Source of the DNA: Chryseobacterium cupriresistens
GTDB taxonomy: Bacteria; Bacteroidota; Bacteroidia; Flavobacteriales; Weeksellaceae
Direction of reading: 5' to 3'
Length of the DNA stretch: 64,000 nt
Assembly: GCF_046614675.1 (NCBI RefSeq)
Contig: NZ_JBKKJT010000003.1
Span: 496,001-560,000, forward strand
Positions 1 through 8,540 of the stretch are shown here, in pieces. The notes below the pieces were generated by a model. The model was not told the DNA's origin, did no database searches, and worked only from the letters and a program-made list of their open reading frames with translations. The number at the start of each line of letters is the position of its first letter. Positions within the stretch are counted from its first letter, which is position 1. The translations under genes were made by a program, and so were the position numbers.

Positions 1-615
1 AATAGCATTGGTATGCGGCCAAAATTGAAAAATCAGGTTAAACTGATGCATCATAGCGATCATAACAGGATGAAAACCAATCATGATAAAAGGGATATAC
101 CAAATGTCCCGATATATGATTTCAAACCATCCCTGACGCAATGCAATAGCAAGACTCAAATGAGTAGCCGAATGATGATTGACATGACCTGTCCAGAATA
201 ATCTGATTTTATGGCTCAACCGATGATGCCAGTAAAAGCCAAAGTCCTGAACAATCATAACCAATAACCAAAGCCACCAGTGATCTGCATGCCATTGTAA
301 AGTGAAGAATTTATTGAAATCTTTGATCCCGAAAATATCAGTAAGCCTAAAATGATTGTAAATCCAAAAAAAGTAGGATAATGAAATAGCTTTCATCCCA
401 AAGTCTAACATTACTGCCCCAATTCCCAATCCGATACTCGATACATTATCTTTGATGAGTCTTTTCGTGAATACTTTTTGAGGAATCTGATACAAAAATA
501 TTTCCCCTACTATCAACAAGATAAACACAGGGATAAAATAGGTAACAGGATCAGTAAAATCCAATGGACAGAATAGGGCAATACTATGAAAAAACCGGTT
601 ATCTTTTCTTTTCAT
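1..615 (-). CDS. sterol desaturase / fatty acid hydroxylase family protein (AGMO-like), 3' end outside window
   Basis: An open frame of 205 codons runs off the left edge, so the C-terminus is missing. It is a multi-pass membrane protein with the di-iron histidine motifs of the fatty acid hydroxylase superfamily: HHRLSH about residues 151-156 in the context DFGFYWHHRLSH, then GHVNHHS about 20 residues later. Spacing and context resemble the alkylglycerol monooxygenase (TMEM195/AGMO) branch, which cleaves the ether bond of alkylglycerols, more than the short CrtZ branch. The start is the ATG 11 nt after the stop of the lysoplasmalogenase gene, so the two are likely one operon. That neighbour, also an ether-lipid enzyme family, supports the AGMO reading, but substrate is inferred. 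A plain C-5 sterol desaturase-like hydroxylase is the alternative. Confidence 0.82.
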   Translation of the reverse strand, partial: MKRKDNRFFHSIALFCPLDFTDPVTYFIPVFILLIVGEIFLYQIPQKVFTKRLIKDNVSSIGLGIGAVMLDFGMKAISLSYFFWIYNHFRLTDIFGIKDFNKFFTLQWHADHWWLWLLVMIVQDFGFYWHHRLSHKIRLFWTGHVNHHSATHLSLAIALRQGWFEIIYRDIWYIPFIMIGFHPVMIAMMHQFNLIFQFWPHTNAI

Positions 616-626
616 AAGTCTTGATT

Positions 627-1277
627 TTACCGGATAATTCTGTTCTTTTTTTCAAGACCAACCACTCCCAACACCAACATCAATTGGGCTAAAACATAAG
701 TAATCATCACAACAAGTTCTTTCTCAGTACTATGCTGTACGAACATATTAATGGCCAATACGGAATCTGATATTACAAACAAAACAGCTCCCAGGATTAA
801 TAATGAAGAATAAGTTCTGATACTAAAATACAGCATCGTAGCAATGGTAATTCCGTAAATCACCACGGGTATCTTCATTTCGTTTAAATAAGGAAATAAA
901 TAGTAAATAAATGAGCCTAAATAAAGCAAAACAAAGGGAAGCCAAATCCGGACATTTTTCTTTTTAATCCTTAAAAAATAAACGATGTAACAAATATGAG
1001 CCAACAAAAAGCTTCCCAAACCGGGCATAAATCCCCATCCAAATAACAAAAACACATCACCCAAAAAGCTCAGAATTAATCCAGACAAAAACCATTGGTT
1101 GATCCGACATGTATTTTGTTGAGAATAAGTAAAATAAAACCAGATAATAACAGGTAACAACAGTGGCTTGGTAAAAAACCGCCAGGAACTATGATCCATA
1201 GCAATAAATACTAAGTCAAATGCAAAAACAATGGAAAGAAGGACTAATAACAATTTGATATTGGCAGATTTTATCAT
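627..1277 (-). CDS. lysoplasmalogenase family protein (YhhN/TMEM86)
   Basis: This is a hydrophobic protein of about 216 residues with roughly eight membrane segments. The YhhN family signatures are visible: a KPLLLPVIIW stretch early in the protein, then LSFLGDVFLLF and LLAHICYIVYF. Members hydrolyse the vinyl-ether bond of lysoplasmalogens in the membrane. The frame is open upstream to 1331, adding 18 polar residues, but the internal Met followed by KSANIKLLLVLL gives the usual family length and a normal first membrane segment, so I prefer it. It is the first gene of a probable two-gene minus-strand operon with the AGMO-like gene. Family assignment is firm. Activity on plasmalogens in this organism is inference. 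Confidence 0.85.
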   Translation of the reverse strand: MIKSANIKLLLVLLSIVFAFDLVFIAMDHSSWRFFTKPLLLPVIIWFYFTYSQQNTCRINQWFLSGLILSFLGDVFLLFGWGFMPGLGSFLLAHICYIVYFLRIKKKNVRIWLPFVLLYLGSFIYYLFPYLNEMKIPVVIYGITIATMLYFSIRTYSSLLILGAVLFVISDSVLAINMFVQHSTEKELVVMITYVLAQLMLVLGVVGLEKKNRIIR

Positions 1278-1739
1278 GGTATTATTTATCTTTTTACTTG
1301 TTACAATAGGGATATCCCAGGTTTGCACCAAATTATTCTATATTCGACACTTAGCTCGGATTGTTAAATTACAAATAAAATGAAGATAGAAATACTTTTG
1401 AAATGTAAAATACGATGCATTACACTTTAGTTTATTTTATATTGTAGAAATACACTATTATTTGAAATATTGTTTAAGTTTATACAGTTTAATCACATCT
1501 TTTCCAAAGTAATTTTCGAATTTTTTGGGAAATTCTTCCTCCTTGAACTTTAGGATTGTATGCCTATTACTAAAAGTATTGAATGTTCTAAGGATCAGTG
1601 TTTTGTGTCATAAATTCTGAAAAAATGACAGAAAACCGGAAAAAATTTCATTCGAACTCAAATGGTATTTTTTTTGTAAAATTTTATGTACAGCTGGCCA
1701 GCTGACGTGTTTTTAAATGATTGTTAAACTTAATTAAAA
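1278..1739. other. intergenic region between divergent lysoplasmalogenase and hsp20 genes
   Basis: About 460 nt of AT-rich sequence without a supportable gene. It must hold both divergent promoters, but I find no convincing TTTG/TAnnTTTG pair. The one distinctive element is a perfect 14-bp palindrome CAGCTGGCCAGCTG at 1691-1704, 45 nt upstream of the hsp20 start. It could be an operator or a leader hairpin. Confidence 0.5.
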
Positions 1740-1748
1740 ATGATTACA

Positions 1749-2201
1749 ATGAATAATCTAATAAGAAGAAACGGAAACAGCAATTTGGGCTTTTCAAATG
1801 TCTTTGATGATTTTTTTGGTCGTGAACTTTTTAACTGGGGCAATAACAATTACTCATCTACCAGTACAACCGTACCATCGGTCAATATAAAGGAGAACGG
1901 AGAGGCTTATGAAGTTCAGGTTGCAGCACCAGGTATGGATAAAAACGATTTTCAGATCAGGCTGGATGGTAACCTGCTTACCATTTCATCAGCCAAGGAA
2001 GATCGTAAAGAGACAAAAGATGAAAACTTCACACGAAGAGAATTCAGTTACCAATCTTTCAAGAGAAGTTTTGAGCTTCCGAAAGATGTTGTGGATCAGG
2101 ATAATATTAATGCAAAATATGAAAATGGCCTTTTAATGTTAACGATCCCAAAAAAAGAAGATGCGAAGCAGAAACCACCAAGAATGATTGAAATATCATA
2201 G
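1749..2201 (+). CDS. small heat-shock protein, Hsp20/alpha-crystallin family
   Basis: An ATP-independent holdase chaperone of about 150 residues. The alpha-crystallin domain runs from VPSVNIKENGEAYEV to the strand ENGLLMLTIPKKE, which carries the conserved NGLL motif. A polar tail follows, ending in IEI, the I-x-I motif used for oligomer contacts. The N-terminus contains an FDDFFGREL segment typical of class A bacterial sHsps. An upstream Met three codons earlier is in frame; the second Met gives the more family-like MNNLIRRN start. The gene stands alone: divergent from the lysoplasmalogenase, followed by a strong terminator. Heat or stress control is expected for the family, but I see no recognisable CIRCE element. 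Confidence 0.93.
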   Translation: MNNLIRRNGNSNLGFSNVFDDFFGRELFNWGNNNYSSTSTTVPSVNIKENGEAYEVQVAAPGMDKNDFQIRLDGNLLTISSAKEDRKETKDENFTRREFSYQSFKRSFELPKDVVDQDNINAKYENGLLMLTIPKKEDAKQKPPRMIEIS

Positions 2202-2213
2202 AAATAATTACAA

Positions 2214-2246
2214 AATTGGCTACCAAAAGAGTAGCCAATTTTTTTA
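2214..2246 (+). terminator. rho-independent terminator of hsp20
   Basis: A perfect 10-bp stem (AATTGGCTAC / GTAGCCAATT) with a 7-nt loop is followed by a run of T, 13 nt after the hsp20 stop. Confidence 0.9.
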
Positions 2247-2336
2247 TAATTTTTGAAAATGCAGATCAACTTAAATCTTTGAATCAAATGATTCAAGGCT
2301 TTTATTATTAATATTGCAGTATTGTATTCTCTTCTC

Positions 2337-3125
2337 TTACTCTACCCGGAAATGTCCGACAGAATATGTTTGGGCTTTCCCCGCCACAATTACCCTTTCT
2401 TTTTTGTTCTCACAATAGAGCTGTCCGCCTCTTTCAGAGATCTGACGGGCAAAAAGCTGATCTTTTCCTAATCTTGATGACCAGAAGGGAATCAGTGAAC
2501 AGTGTGCAGAACCGGTGACCGGATCTTCAAGAATGGAGGACTGCGGGGTAAAATACCTTGAAACAAAATCACTGTCTGTCCCTTCCGAAGTTACAATAAC
2601 ACCGCCCGGATCAAGATTAATCAGATCAAAAACGGATCTTTCAATCCTGATATTTTTTACCTCTTCTTCAGAATCGTATACCAGAACATAATCTCTCGCT
2701 TTGAAGACTTCTTTAGGCTGGATATTAAGTGATCTGGATATCGTATCCGGAAGAGTAGAGGCTTCAGGCATTCTGGACGGAAAATCCATGTAATACATCC
2801 CATCTTTAACATCTACTGTCAGTTCGCCACTTTTGGTTTCAAAAATGATTCTATTGCGCTCATAATTTAAGATGGAAACAAGACAATGGGCAGTAGCCAG
2901 GGTAGCGTGGCCGCATAAATCCATCTCTATTTCAGGGGTAAACCATCTCAGGTGAATGGTATCACCGTTATCAATGAAAAAGGCGGTTTCTGCCACTGCA
3001 TTTTCACGGGCTATTTTTAAAAGGATTTCATCGGGTAACCAGTTTTTTAATGGCACAACACATGCCGGATTTCCATGGAAAACAGATTCTGTAAAAGCAT
3101 CTATCTGATATAATTCTAACTTCAT
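2337..3125 (-). CDS. PhzF family isomerase
   Basis: A 262-residue protein of the PhzF/diaminopimelate-epimerase fold, the normal length for the family. It shows the N-terminal signature YQIDAFTESVFHGNPACVV, the presumed catalytic Glu at about residue 46 in ENAVAETAFFI, a DLCGHATLATAH segment, and the C-terminal DPVTGSAHCSLIPFW block of the second lobe. PhzF itself isomerises dihydro-3-hydroxyanthranilate in phenazine synthesis. No other phenazine gene is nearby, so this is one of the many orphan PhzF-like enzymes of unknown substrate. It is cytosolic and appears monocistronic. Confidence 0.9.
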   Translation of the reverse strand: MKLELYQIDAFTESVFHGNPACVVPLKNWLPDEILLKIARENAVAETAFFIDNGDTIHLRWFTPEIEMDLCGHATLATAHCLVSILNYERNRIIFETKSGELTVDVKDGMYYMDFPSRMPEASTLPDTISRSLNIQPKEVFKARDYVLVYDSEEEVKNIRIERSVFDLINLDPGGVIVTSEGTDSDFVSRYFTPQSSILEDPVTGSAHCSLIPFWSSRLGKDQLFARQISERGGQLYCENKKERVIVAGKAQTYSVGHFRVE

Positions 3126-3453
3126 TATTAATAAAAATTTCGTTCCCTATAAAGATAATCTATTTCTGAGATAAAGTCCTTATTTGTCTATAATTCCATA
3201 CAACATTTAATGGTCTCTGATTTATTTTCTTATACAGATAAATATTTATTCCTTCGTTCTCCGGTTTGTAATAATTTTTCCACAACCGGATGGCCATTTT
3301 CTTACAGATGTTTTTTGGGGCTGTAATTGTTCTTGATTGCTATAATTCATTATATTAGCTTTCTAAAGTATTTAATTTGCATTTATCATGTGCGTACTAT
3401 TGTAGATGCAGCCATCTATTTTAGAGAAAAACTTAACCATAAAGAATTTAACC

Positions 3454-4341
3454 ATGAAGCAGACTGTTGCTACAGCTTTCTTTTTCTTGTTTGTATTAGG
3501 TGTAAAAGCACAAACGCAATCTACTTCCCCTGATACAGTTTCTATTTTTTTCGATGAGTTAAAAACAGCTTCAAAGAAGAATATCGGACTTTGGAACAAA
3601 GATTTATATGGTCCTATGATTTTAATTGATCCGAAAACCAGGGAGCTTTTTGCCAATGAGCCGGATTTGGAGGGCATTCTGAAAGGTAACGGTACTACTT
3701 ATTCTGGAATTTTACCTGCTGCTGTCAATATTGCCAATACCGCGGTCAATTGGGGTGGAAAAAGATGGGCAATGGCTATGCTCCCCCTTTCTGAAAATAA
3801 AGAAAACAGGATTAATCTTTTGGCTCATGAATCTTTTCATAGCATTCAGCCTTCATTGGGATTTACGCTTAACAATGCGGAAAATAATCATCTGGATCAG
3901 AAGAAGGGCAGGATTTACCTGCGTCTCGAATTGGAAGCGCTAAAGCAGGCAATCCGCTCAAATTCAGAAAAAGAAATGAAGCAGCATCTCACCAGTGCCT
4001 TTACTTTTAGGAAATACAGGAATACACTTTACAAAGGTTCTGAAACAACAGAAAATCTGCTGGAACTGAATGAAGGAATTGCTGAGTTTACGGGGCTCAT
4101 TGTGAGCGGCAGAAATAAAGAGCAGGCAAGGTCTTCTCTTTTGAATGGTATTGATGGTTTTATGAAAAATCCCACATTTGTACGTTCATTTGCTTATTAT
4201 ACAACACCTGTTTATGGATATTTGCTGTATCAAAAAGATCCGGACTGGAATAAAAAAATTGATGCAAAAACTAACTTGACCAGCTATTTCAGTAAAGCAC
4301 TCGATATAAGAATTCAGGCTGACCTGCAAAAAAGAAGTTAA
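3454..4341 (+). pseudogene. secreted HExxH zinc-peptidase-like protein, N-terminal part of a frameshifted gene
   Basis: The likely start is the Met opening a clear Sec signal peptide (MKQTVATAFFFLFVLGVKAQ); the frame is open 16 codons further upstream but those are polar. The mature part contains HESFH (about residues 125-129) followed by NEGIAEF near residue 206, the arrangement of a gluzincin-type zinc metallopeptidase with a downstream Glu ligand. The frame stops after ADLQKRS. Dropping one A from the AAAAAA run at 4328-4333 lets reading continue without a stop for about 138 more codons to 4747, giving one protein of about 430 residues. The sequence therefore shows either a true frameshift mutation or an assembly indel. 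No named family was recognised. Confidence 0.75.
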
Positions 4342-4747
4342 GAAACGATCTGATCATTATAACGGACAATCAATTATAAAGGAGGAAACCGAAAGAGAAG
4401 AACAAACTAAGAGGCTTATTGCTGAATACAAGCTGAAATTCATTCAACAGCCTCATTTTGAAATCAAATTTGAAAAAATGAATGTTTCCTTTGATCCGAG
4501 AAATATTATGCCTGTAGAAGATCTAGGGACAGTATATCCCAATATCCGGATTACTGATTTGTGGGGTATTCTGACAATTGAAAACGGAGCATTAATGAGT
4601 CCAAACTGGGATAAAATTTCAATATCCAATCCAGTGAAAACTGAAAATAGAAAAGTGTCAGGTGACGGATGGACTCTTGAACTGAAGCATGGTTATACAA
4701 TCACTAAAGATGAAGGCAGTGGAAATTATAAATTGAGTAAGAACTGA
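4334..4747 (+). pseudogene. C-terminal part of the frameshifted HExxH protein
   Basis: This is the +1 frame continuation of the upstream gene. It encodes a charged linker (EVKKRSDHYNGQS, then a Glu/Lys-rich helix) leading into a beta-rich tail ending GSGNYKLSKN. On its own it could start at the ATG at 4478 and give 89 residues, but it has no upstream ribosome site or promoter of its own. The codons before that ATG are stop-free and protein-like back to the poly-A run. I read it as the displaced C-terminal domain, not a separate gene. Confidence 0.7.
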
Positions 4748-4752
4748 TATCC

Positions 4753-4784
4753 ATAAAAAAAGCATCACTGTTTCGGCGATGCTT
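4753..4784 (-). terminator. terminator of the ars operon
   Basis: A stem AAGCATC / GATGCTT around an 11-nt loop. Read on the minus strand it is followed by a T-run, and it lies 19 nt past the acr3 stop. On the plus strand the tail is weaker, so it may act in both directions. Confidence 0.75.
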
Positions 4785-4802
4785 CTTGTTTTGGTAATGA
4801 AA

Positions 4803-5834
4803 TTAATGATACCATTTCTTTTTCATAAATAAACTGGCTTTTACGAGAAGTATTAATACTGGAACCTCTACCAATGGACCAATCACCCCTACAAATGCCT
4901 GAGGCGAATGAATACCAAAGACTGAGATGGCCACAGCAATAGCCAGTTCAAAATTATTTCCGGTAGCAGTAAAGGCTATGGATGCATTTTTATCATAAGG
5001 AATTTTTAATGTTTTATTGATGATAAAACTTACAAAAAACATCAGAACAAAATAGATTACCAAGGGGACTGCTACCTTAATGACATCCATTGGCAATTCC
5101 AGTATTTTAGAGCCTTTCAAACTAAACATGAGTACGATGGTAAATAACAGAGCGTACAATGTCACAGGAGAAATTTTAGGTGCAAATTTTCTGTTGTACC
5201 ACTCAGCACCTTTTGATTTGATCAGGACATATCGGGTAAGAAAACCTGCAAGAAAAGGAATTCCAAGGTAGATCAATACACTTTCTGTGATATCCTGCAT
5301 AGAAACACTCACATTAAAGCTTGCAAGACCTAACTGATCGGGAAGGACATTGATAAACAGCCATACCAGGAAGCTATAGGTGAATACCTGAAAGATACTG
5401 TTTAAAGCAACCAGCAATGCCGCATATTCTCTGTTTCCTTTAGCGAGGTCATTCCAGACAATCACCATAGCAATACATCTGGCCAGTCCAATGAGGATTA
5501 ATCCGGACATATAATCAGGTTCATGTCTTAAAAAAAGAATAGCGAGAACAAACATCAGAACCGGACCAATAATCCAGTTGAGCAATAAAGAAATGCCGAT
5601 TACTTTTTTATCCCTGAAAGCCAAGGGCAGGAGAGTATAATCAACCTTTGCCAGTGGCGGATACATCATCAGAATGAGACCGATGGCCAGAGGAATATTA
5701 GTGGTTCCAAGAGACTGTGAATTGATAATATCAGGTATAGCCGGGAAAAAATGCCCCAAAGCAATCCCTGTCCCCATAGCCAGAAAGATCCATAAGGTAA
5801 GATAACGGTCTAAGAATTTTAGTCTGGGCTGCAT
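4803..5834 (-). CDS. arsB: ACR3-family arsenite efflux transporter
   Basis: A 343-residue inner-membrane permease with about ten membrane segments, the usual ACR3 length. It exports arsenite, the product of arsenate reduction. The diagnostic block GLARCIAMVIVWND places the essential cysteine at about residue 120, and the later ATGNNFELAIAVAISVFG carries the conserved acidic residue of the transport core. It is the last gene of the ars operon, starting 2 nt after the stop of the reductase gene, which points to translational coupling. Regulation is by the ArsR encoded at the head of the operon. The symbol arsB is used loosely: this is the Acr3 type, not the ArsB ion-transporter type. Confidence 0.95.
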   Translation of the reverse strand: MQPRLKFLDRYLTLWIFLAMGTGIALGHFFPAIPDIINSQSLGTTNIPLAIGLILMMYPPLAKVDYTLLPLAFRDKKVIGISLLLNWIIGPVLMFVLAILFLRHEPDYMSGLILIGLARCIAMVIVWNDLAKGNREYAALLVALNSIFQVFTYSFLVWLFINVLPDQLGLASFNVSVSMQDITESVLIYLGIPFLAGFLTRYVLIKSKGAEWYNRKFAPKISPVTLYALLFTIVLMFSLKGSKILELPMDVIKVAVPLVIYFVLMFFVSFIINKTLKIPYDKNASIAFTATGNNFELAIAVAISVFGIHSPQAFVGVIGPLVEVPVLILLVKASLFMKKKWYH

Positions 5835-5836
5835 GA

Positions 5837-6448
5837 TTATTTTTTGATTTTAGAAAAAACATACAACATTTCTTCTGCAATTTGTAAGCTTCTTTTAGTA
5901 TATATTGCTGACTGTTCCGGTGTATTATCTGAAATCTTTGGATCTTCAAAGGTGATCGGAATTCTTTTTTCCGCACCAGGGATAAAAGGACATCCGTCAT
6001 CTGCCTGCGAACAGGTCATAATTGCTGCAAAATCAGATACAGGATTGAACGGACTGTCATATTTTTTTGAAAAACCAATTACCGGAAGACTGTTGTCATC
6101 ATATTTTACAGCATATACAGAATTGGTGGTCTCAGCAATGCTGAAAACCGAAAAGCCTTGTTTCGCCAGGACTTCCGCGACTTTAGGAAATAATGCCGTT
6201 GTTTCCGTGCCTCCGGAATAGCAGTGAACTTCCGGAATGGCAAACAAAGAAGCCGCTGTCTGTGCCCAAACTTGTGCCAGATGGCTCCGGCGTGAATTGT
6301 GGGTACAGATAAAATTCAGGTTGATTTCTTTGCGGTCATCCACCTTTTGCTGGATAAAACTGATCAAAGGCTCCAGAACTTCTTTTCTGTCGGCATCTAT
6401 ACTTTCCCATTTCAGAGATTGAATCGTGTTTAATAATTCCTGATACAT
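5837..6448 (-). CDS. arsC: arsenate reductase, low-molecular-weight phosphatase type
   Basis: A 203-residue protein with the LMW protein-tyrosine-phosphatase P-loop: NFICTHNSRRSH gives a CX5R motif with Cys at about 48 and Arg at about 54. The second half has TCSQADDGCPFIPGAEKR followed by ITFEDPK, the Asp-Pro and extra cysteines used in thioredoxin-linked ArsC enzymes. It reduces arsenate to arsenite for export by the adjacent Acr3. An N-terminal helical extension of about 40 residues precedes the catalytic domain, as in other Bacteroidota members often annotated protein-tyrosine-phosphatase. The operon position makes the arsenate role near certain. Confidence 0.9.
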   Translation of the reverse strand: MYQELLNTIQSLKWESIDADRKEVLEPLISFIQQKVDDRKEINLNFICTHNSRRSHLAQVWAQTAASLFAIPEVHCYSGGTETTALFPKVAEVLAKQGFSVFSIAETTNSVYAVKYDDNSLPVIGFSKKYDSPFNPVSDFAAIMTCSQADDGCPFIPGAEKRIPITFEDPKISDNTPEQSAIYTKRSLQIAEEMLYVFSKIKK

Positions 6449-6460
6449 AATTAATAAAAA

Positions 6461-6934
6461 TTAACAGCAGCCGGATCCCGGAGTGCAGGCCGATGTTGGG
6501 GTTACAGATAGTTCAGACAGATTTTTCTTTTGTTTTTCGGAAGGAATTCCGCAGGCGTCCTGAGCAAGACATGCTGTTGTTTTGCTTTTCAGTACGAAGT
6601 TTTTTCCGTTAAATTCAAGGTCATATTTACCAATGGTTTCTCCCTGATATTCAACTTCAATTTCCGAGTCTTCTATTCCAAGCTTTTCTTCGGAAAGCTG
6701 AATGATATGAAGTAACTTTCCAGGTTTTAGACGATGTTCGTAATCATCAGCATCCCAAAGTTGAAAATTAACCACTTTTTCATTTCTGATGACCCCGCCG
6801 CAGTCGATGAAATTTTTTGTGATCTGACCCACTTCTGTTACGTGGAAATGTTCTGGAACAAAATTTCCGTTTTCTAATTGAAATTCAACATTTTCCAATG
6901 CAGGAAGAATTTCTTTGATTTCTGATAGTCTCAT
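6461..6934 (-). CDS. DUF6428 family protein, ars operon
   Basis: A 157-residue soluble protein recognised as the DUF6428 family, which recurs between arsR and the reductase in Bacteroidota ars operons. The first 120 residues are a beta-rich domain (for example EHFHVTEVGQITKNFIDCGG, VVNFQLWDADDYEHRLKPGK). The tail is cysteine-rich: ACLAQDACGIP and a terminal CTPGSGCC. The vicinal cysteines could bind As(III), suggesting a chaperone-like or sensor role, but no function is established that I know of. It starts 37 nt downstream of its own copy of the ArsR-like operator repeat, so it may have a second promoter. Confidence 0.85.
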   Translation of the reverse strand: MRLSEIKEILPALENVEFQLENGNFVPEHFHVTEVGQITKNFIDCGGVIRNEKVVNFQLWDADDYEHRLKPGKLLHIIQLSEEKLGIEDSEIEVEYQGETIGKYDLEFNGKNFVLKSKTTACLAQDACGIPSEKQKKNLSELSVTPTSACTPGSGCC

Positions 6935-6970
6935 AGTAGATTAAAATTTAGTGTTATAATTTTTTAATGA

Positions 6971-6990
6971 TATATTGCAATATTACGATG
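6971..6990 (-). promoter_or_regulatory. internal ArsR-like operator in the ars operon
   Basis: This is the second perfect copy of TATATTGCAATATTACGATG, containing the 12-bp palindrome ATATTGCAATAT. It sits between arsR and the DUF6428 gene, 37 nt before the latter's start. Confidence 0.75.
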
Positions 6991-7010
6991 TTATTGTTCA
7001 AAAAAATGCC

Positions 7011-7340
7011 TTAACAGCATTGTTTTATAGTAACATCCTGATTAAAAAACAGGTTGAATTCATTCTGAAACTGTTTCCATGTACTTTCATTAATGCAGTA
7101 ACATACAGACTTTCCTTCAATGGAACCTTTGATGATTCCTATATTCTTAAGCTCTTTTAAATGCTGGGAAATGGTGGCCTGCGCCAATCCTAGTTCTTCA
7201 ACGAGATCATTACAGATGCATGCTTTTTGATTAATGATGTACTGTAAAATAGCGATTCTTGCCGGATGTCCCAAAACTTTAAGCAGAGAAGCCAGCTTAT
7301 TTTGCTCGTCAGTATAAATTTCTGTTTTAGTAACTCCCAT
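7011..7340 (-). CDS. arsR: ArsR/SmtB family arsenic-responsive repressor
   Basis: A 109-residue winged-helix repressor of normal ArsR length. The metal site is visible as ACICNDL on helix 3 (Cys 41 and Cys 43, the ELCVCDL-type position). The recognition helix follows in GLAQATISQHLKELKNIGII. Extra cysteines occur at 80 and 82 and at the very C-terminus (QCC), which may add a ligand. It represses until As(III) or Sb(III) binds. It is the first gene of the operon. One copy of a palindromic repeat lies 10-30 nt before its start and another lies just past its stop, so autoregulation plus control of the rest of the operon is likely. Confidence 0.94.
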   Translation of the reverse strand: MGVTKTEIYTDEQNKLASLLKVLGHPARIAILQYIINQKACICNDLVEELGLAQATISQHLKELKNIGIIKGSIEGKSVCYCINESTWKQFQNEFNLFFNQDVTIKQCC

Positions 7341-7350
7341 TGTTGTATTT

Positions 7351-7370
7351 TATATTGCAATATTACGATG
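7351..7370 (-). promoter_or_regulatory. ArsR-like operator upstream of arsR
   Basis: TATATTGCAATATTACGATG includes the perfect 12-bp palindrome ATATTGCAATAT and is repeated exactly at 6971-6990. Read on the minus strand the core ATCGTAATATTGCAATAT resembles known ArsR-type imperfect palindromes. It lies directly upstream of the arsR start. Confidence 0.78.
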
Positions 7371-7472
7371 ATAAATTAATTAAGCAATGAAAAAATTTCA
7401 TAATTTTCATTATTGATATTTAAATTACTGATTGTCATTATTTTAAAATTCAATGAATCATGTCTGAAATAA

Positions 7473-7504
7473 AAAAGATGAAGCCTGTTTCCGCTTCATC
7501 TTTT
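7473..7504 (-). terminator. terminator after the cyclic-nucleotide phosphodiesterase gene
   Basis: A 12-bp perfect stem (AAAAGATGAAGC / GCTTCATCTTTT) with an 8-nt loop and a T-run on the minus strand, 9 nt past the stop. It is symmetrical enough to work both ways. Confidence 0.88.
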
Positions 7505-7513
7505 AATTTATTG

Positions 7514-8455
7514 TTAGGGTAAACTAATCTTTTTACCCTGTTCCGGGAAGATATACCTCACTTTTAGAGGATTGTTCTCTAATAATTCCTTTTTGATCAA
7601 TTCTGGATTATCACCTGTCGGCTTTCTATGAGTAACCACAATATTAAGGCCTTCAAGGCTGCTTTGTCCGGTCTTTTCTTTAAGTTTACTCAATTCCTCA
7701 GTCAGCAGATTAGGAGTAAGGTGTCCGAACAGCAGATGTTCCGGCTGGCTGTTAGGGAAGGAAACTTCAATTAATATCGTATTGAGCTGTTTTTTCTTAA
7801 CAAGAGGAGCTGCTTCGTTCCAAAGTTGATCCAGGCGGTCAGATTTTTCTATACGATCAGCACCCGTATCTCCAAGATAAAGCAGATAGTGATCATCTCT
7901 TCTTACCAAGGCTGCACTGCTCTTATAAGGATTTACATGGCTTAGTTCATAGCCGGTTATAAAAAAAGGGGTTTTTGGGGCGGGAATTTCACTTCCTTCC
8001 TGCAGTTCATTATAATGGTATTTTCCAAGGATAGGTTTTTGCCCCTGATCAGCAAAATTGATCCAGGTATCCGTGATAAAGTAGTGATTCTGAAGAATCT
8101 GAATCACAGGAGCTATCGCAAAAATATCTTTCTTCGAATCGGCCGGAGAATTGATGATGAGCCCTGATAAATGATCCAGGTGGCCGTGAGATACAAAATA
8201 TCCTTTTATCTGATCCTTCAGAACTGTTTCTGTAGTTCCTTCAAGGCTTTTCATTTCGATTGCTTTCCGGATTCCGGCATTTACCGTACCGGCATCAAGG
8301 CAGAGAAATGCATTGTCTTTCGGAGCGCCTACCAGATAGGCTGATAAATTGTCTTCCTGCTCACCACCATATATTCCTAAGGGAATTACATCAAAATTCT
8401 GTGCCTGGCAAACCATATTCAGAAGAACCAATAAAGAAAGTGCTGTTTTTTTCAT
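7514..8455 (-). CDS. cpdP: secreted class II 3',5'-cyclic-nucleotide phosphodiesterase
   Basis: About 313 residues. The start is set at the Met opening a signal peptide (MKKTALSLLVLLNMVCQAQ); a longer frame to 8500 adds 15 arginine-rich residues that would spoil it. The class II PDE (PF02112) signature is present: GYFVSHGHLDHLSGL, with the HxHxDH metal site at about residues 90-95, then YLGDTGAD and LIEVSFPNSQPEHLLFGHLTP. The enzyme hydrolyses cAMP or cGMP using zinc. The exported location means it would act on periplasmic or extracellular nucleotide. It appears monocistronic, flanked by its own terminator. A general metallo-beta-lactamase activity is the alternative. Confidence 0.88.
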   Translation of the reverse strand: MKKTALSLLVLLNMVCQAQNFDVIPLGIYGGEQEDNLSAYLVGAPKDNAFLCLDAGTVNAGIRKAIEMKSLEGTTETVLKDQIKGYFVSHGHLDHLSGLIINSPADSKKDIFAIAPVIQILQNHYFITDTWINFADQGQKPILGKYHYNELQEGSEIPAPKTPFFITGYELSHVNPYKSSAALVRRDDHYLLYLGDTGADRIEKSDRLDQLWNEAAPLVKKKQLNTILIEVSFPNSQPEHLLFGHLTPNLLTEELSKLKEKTGQSSLEGLNIVVTHRKPTGDNPELIKKELLENNPLKVRYIFPEQGKKISLP

Positions 8456-8540
8456 AATACGTATAATAGAAAACCATCTTTTTCGGGATGGACAGGGCAA
8501 ATTTACGCTATTTTTTTGACGACTGAAGCTGTCTATCAGT

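Noticed and set aside
2337..3125. Phenazine biosynthesis gene
   Set aside because: PhzF homologues are widespread orphans and no other phz gene is present.
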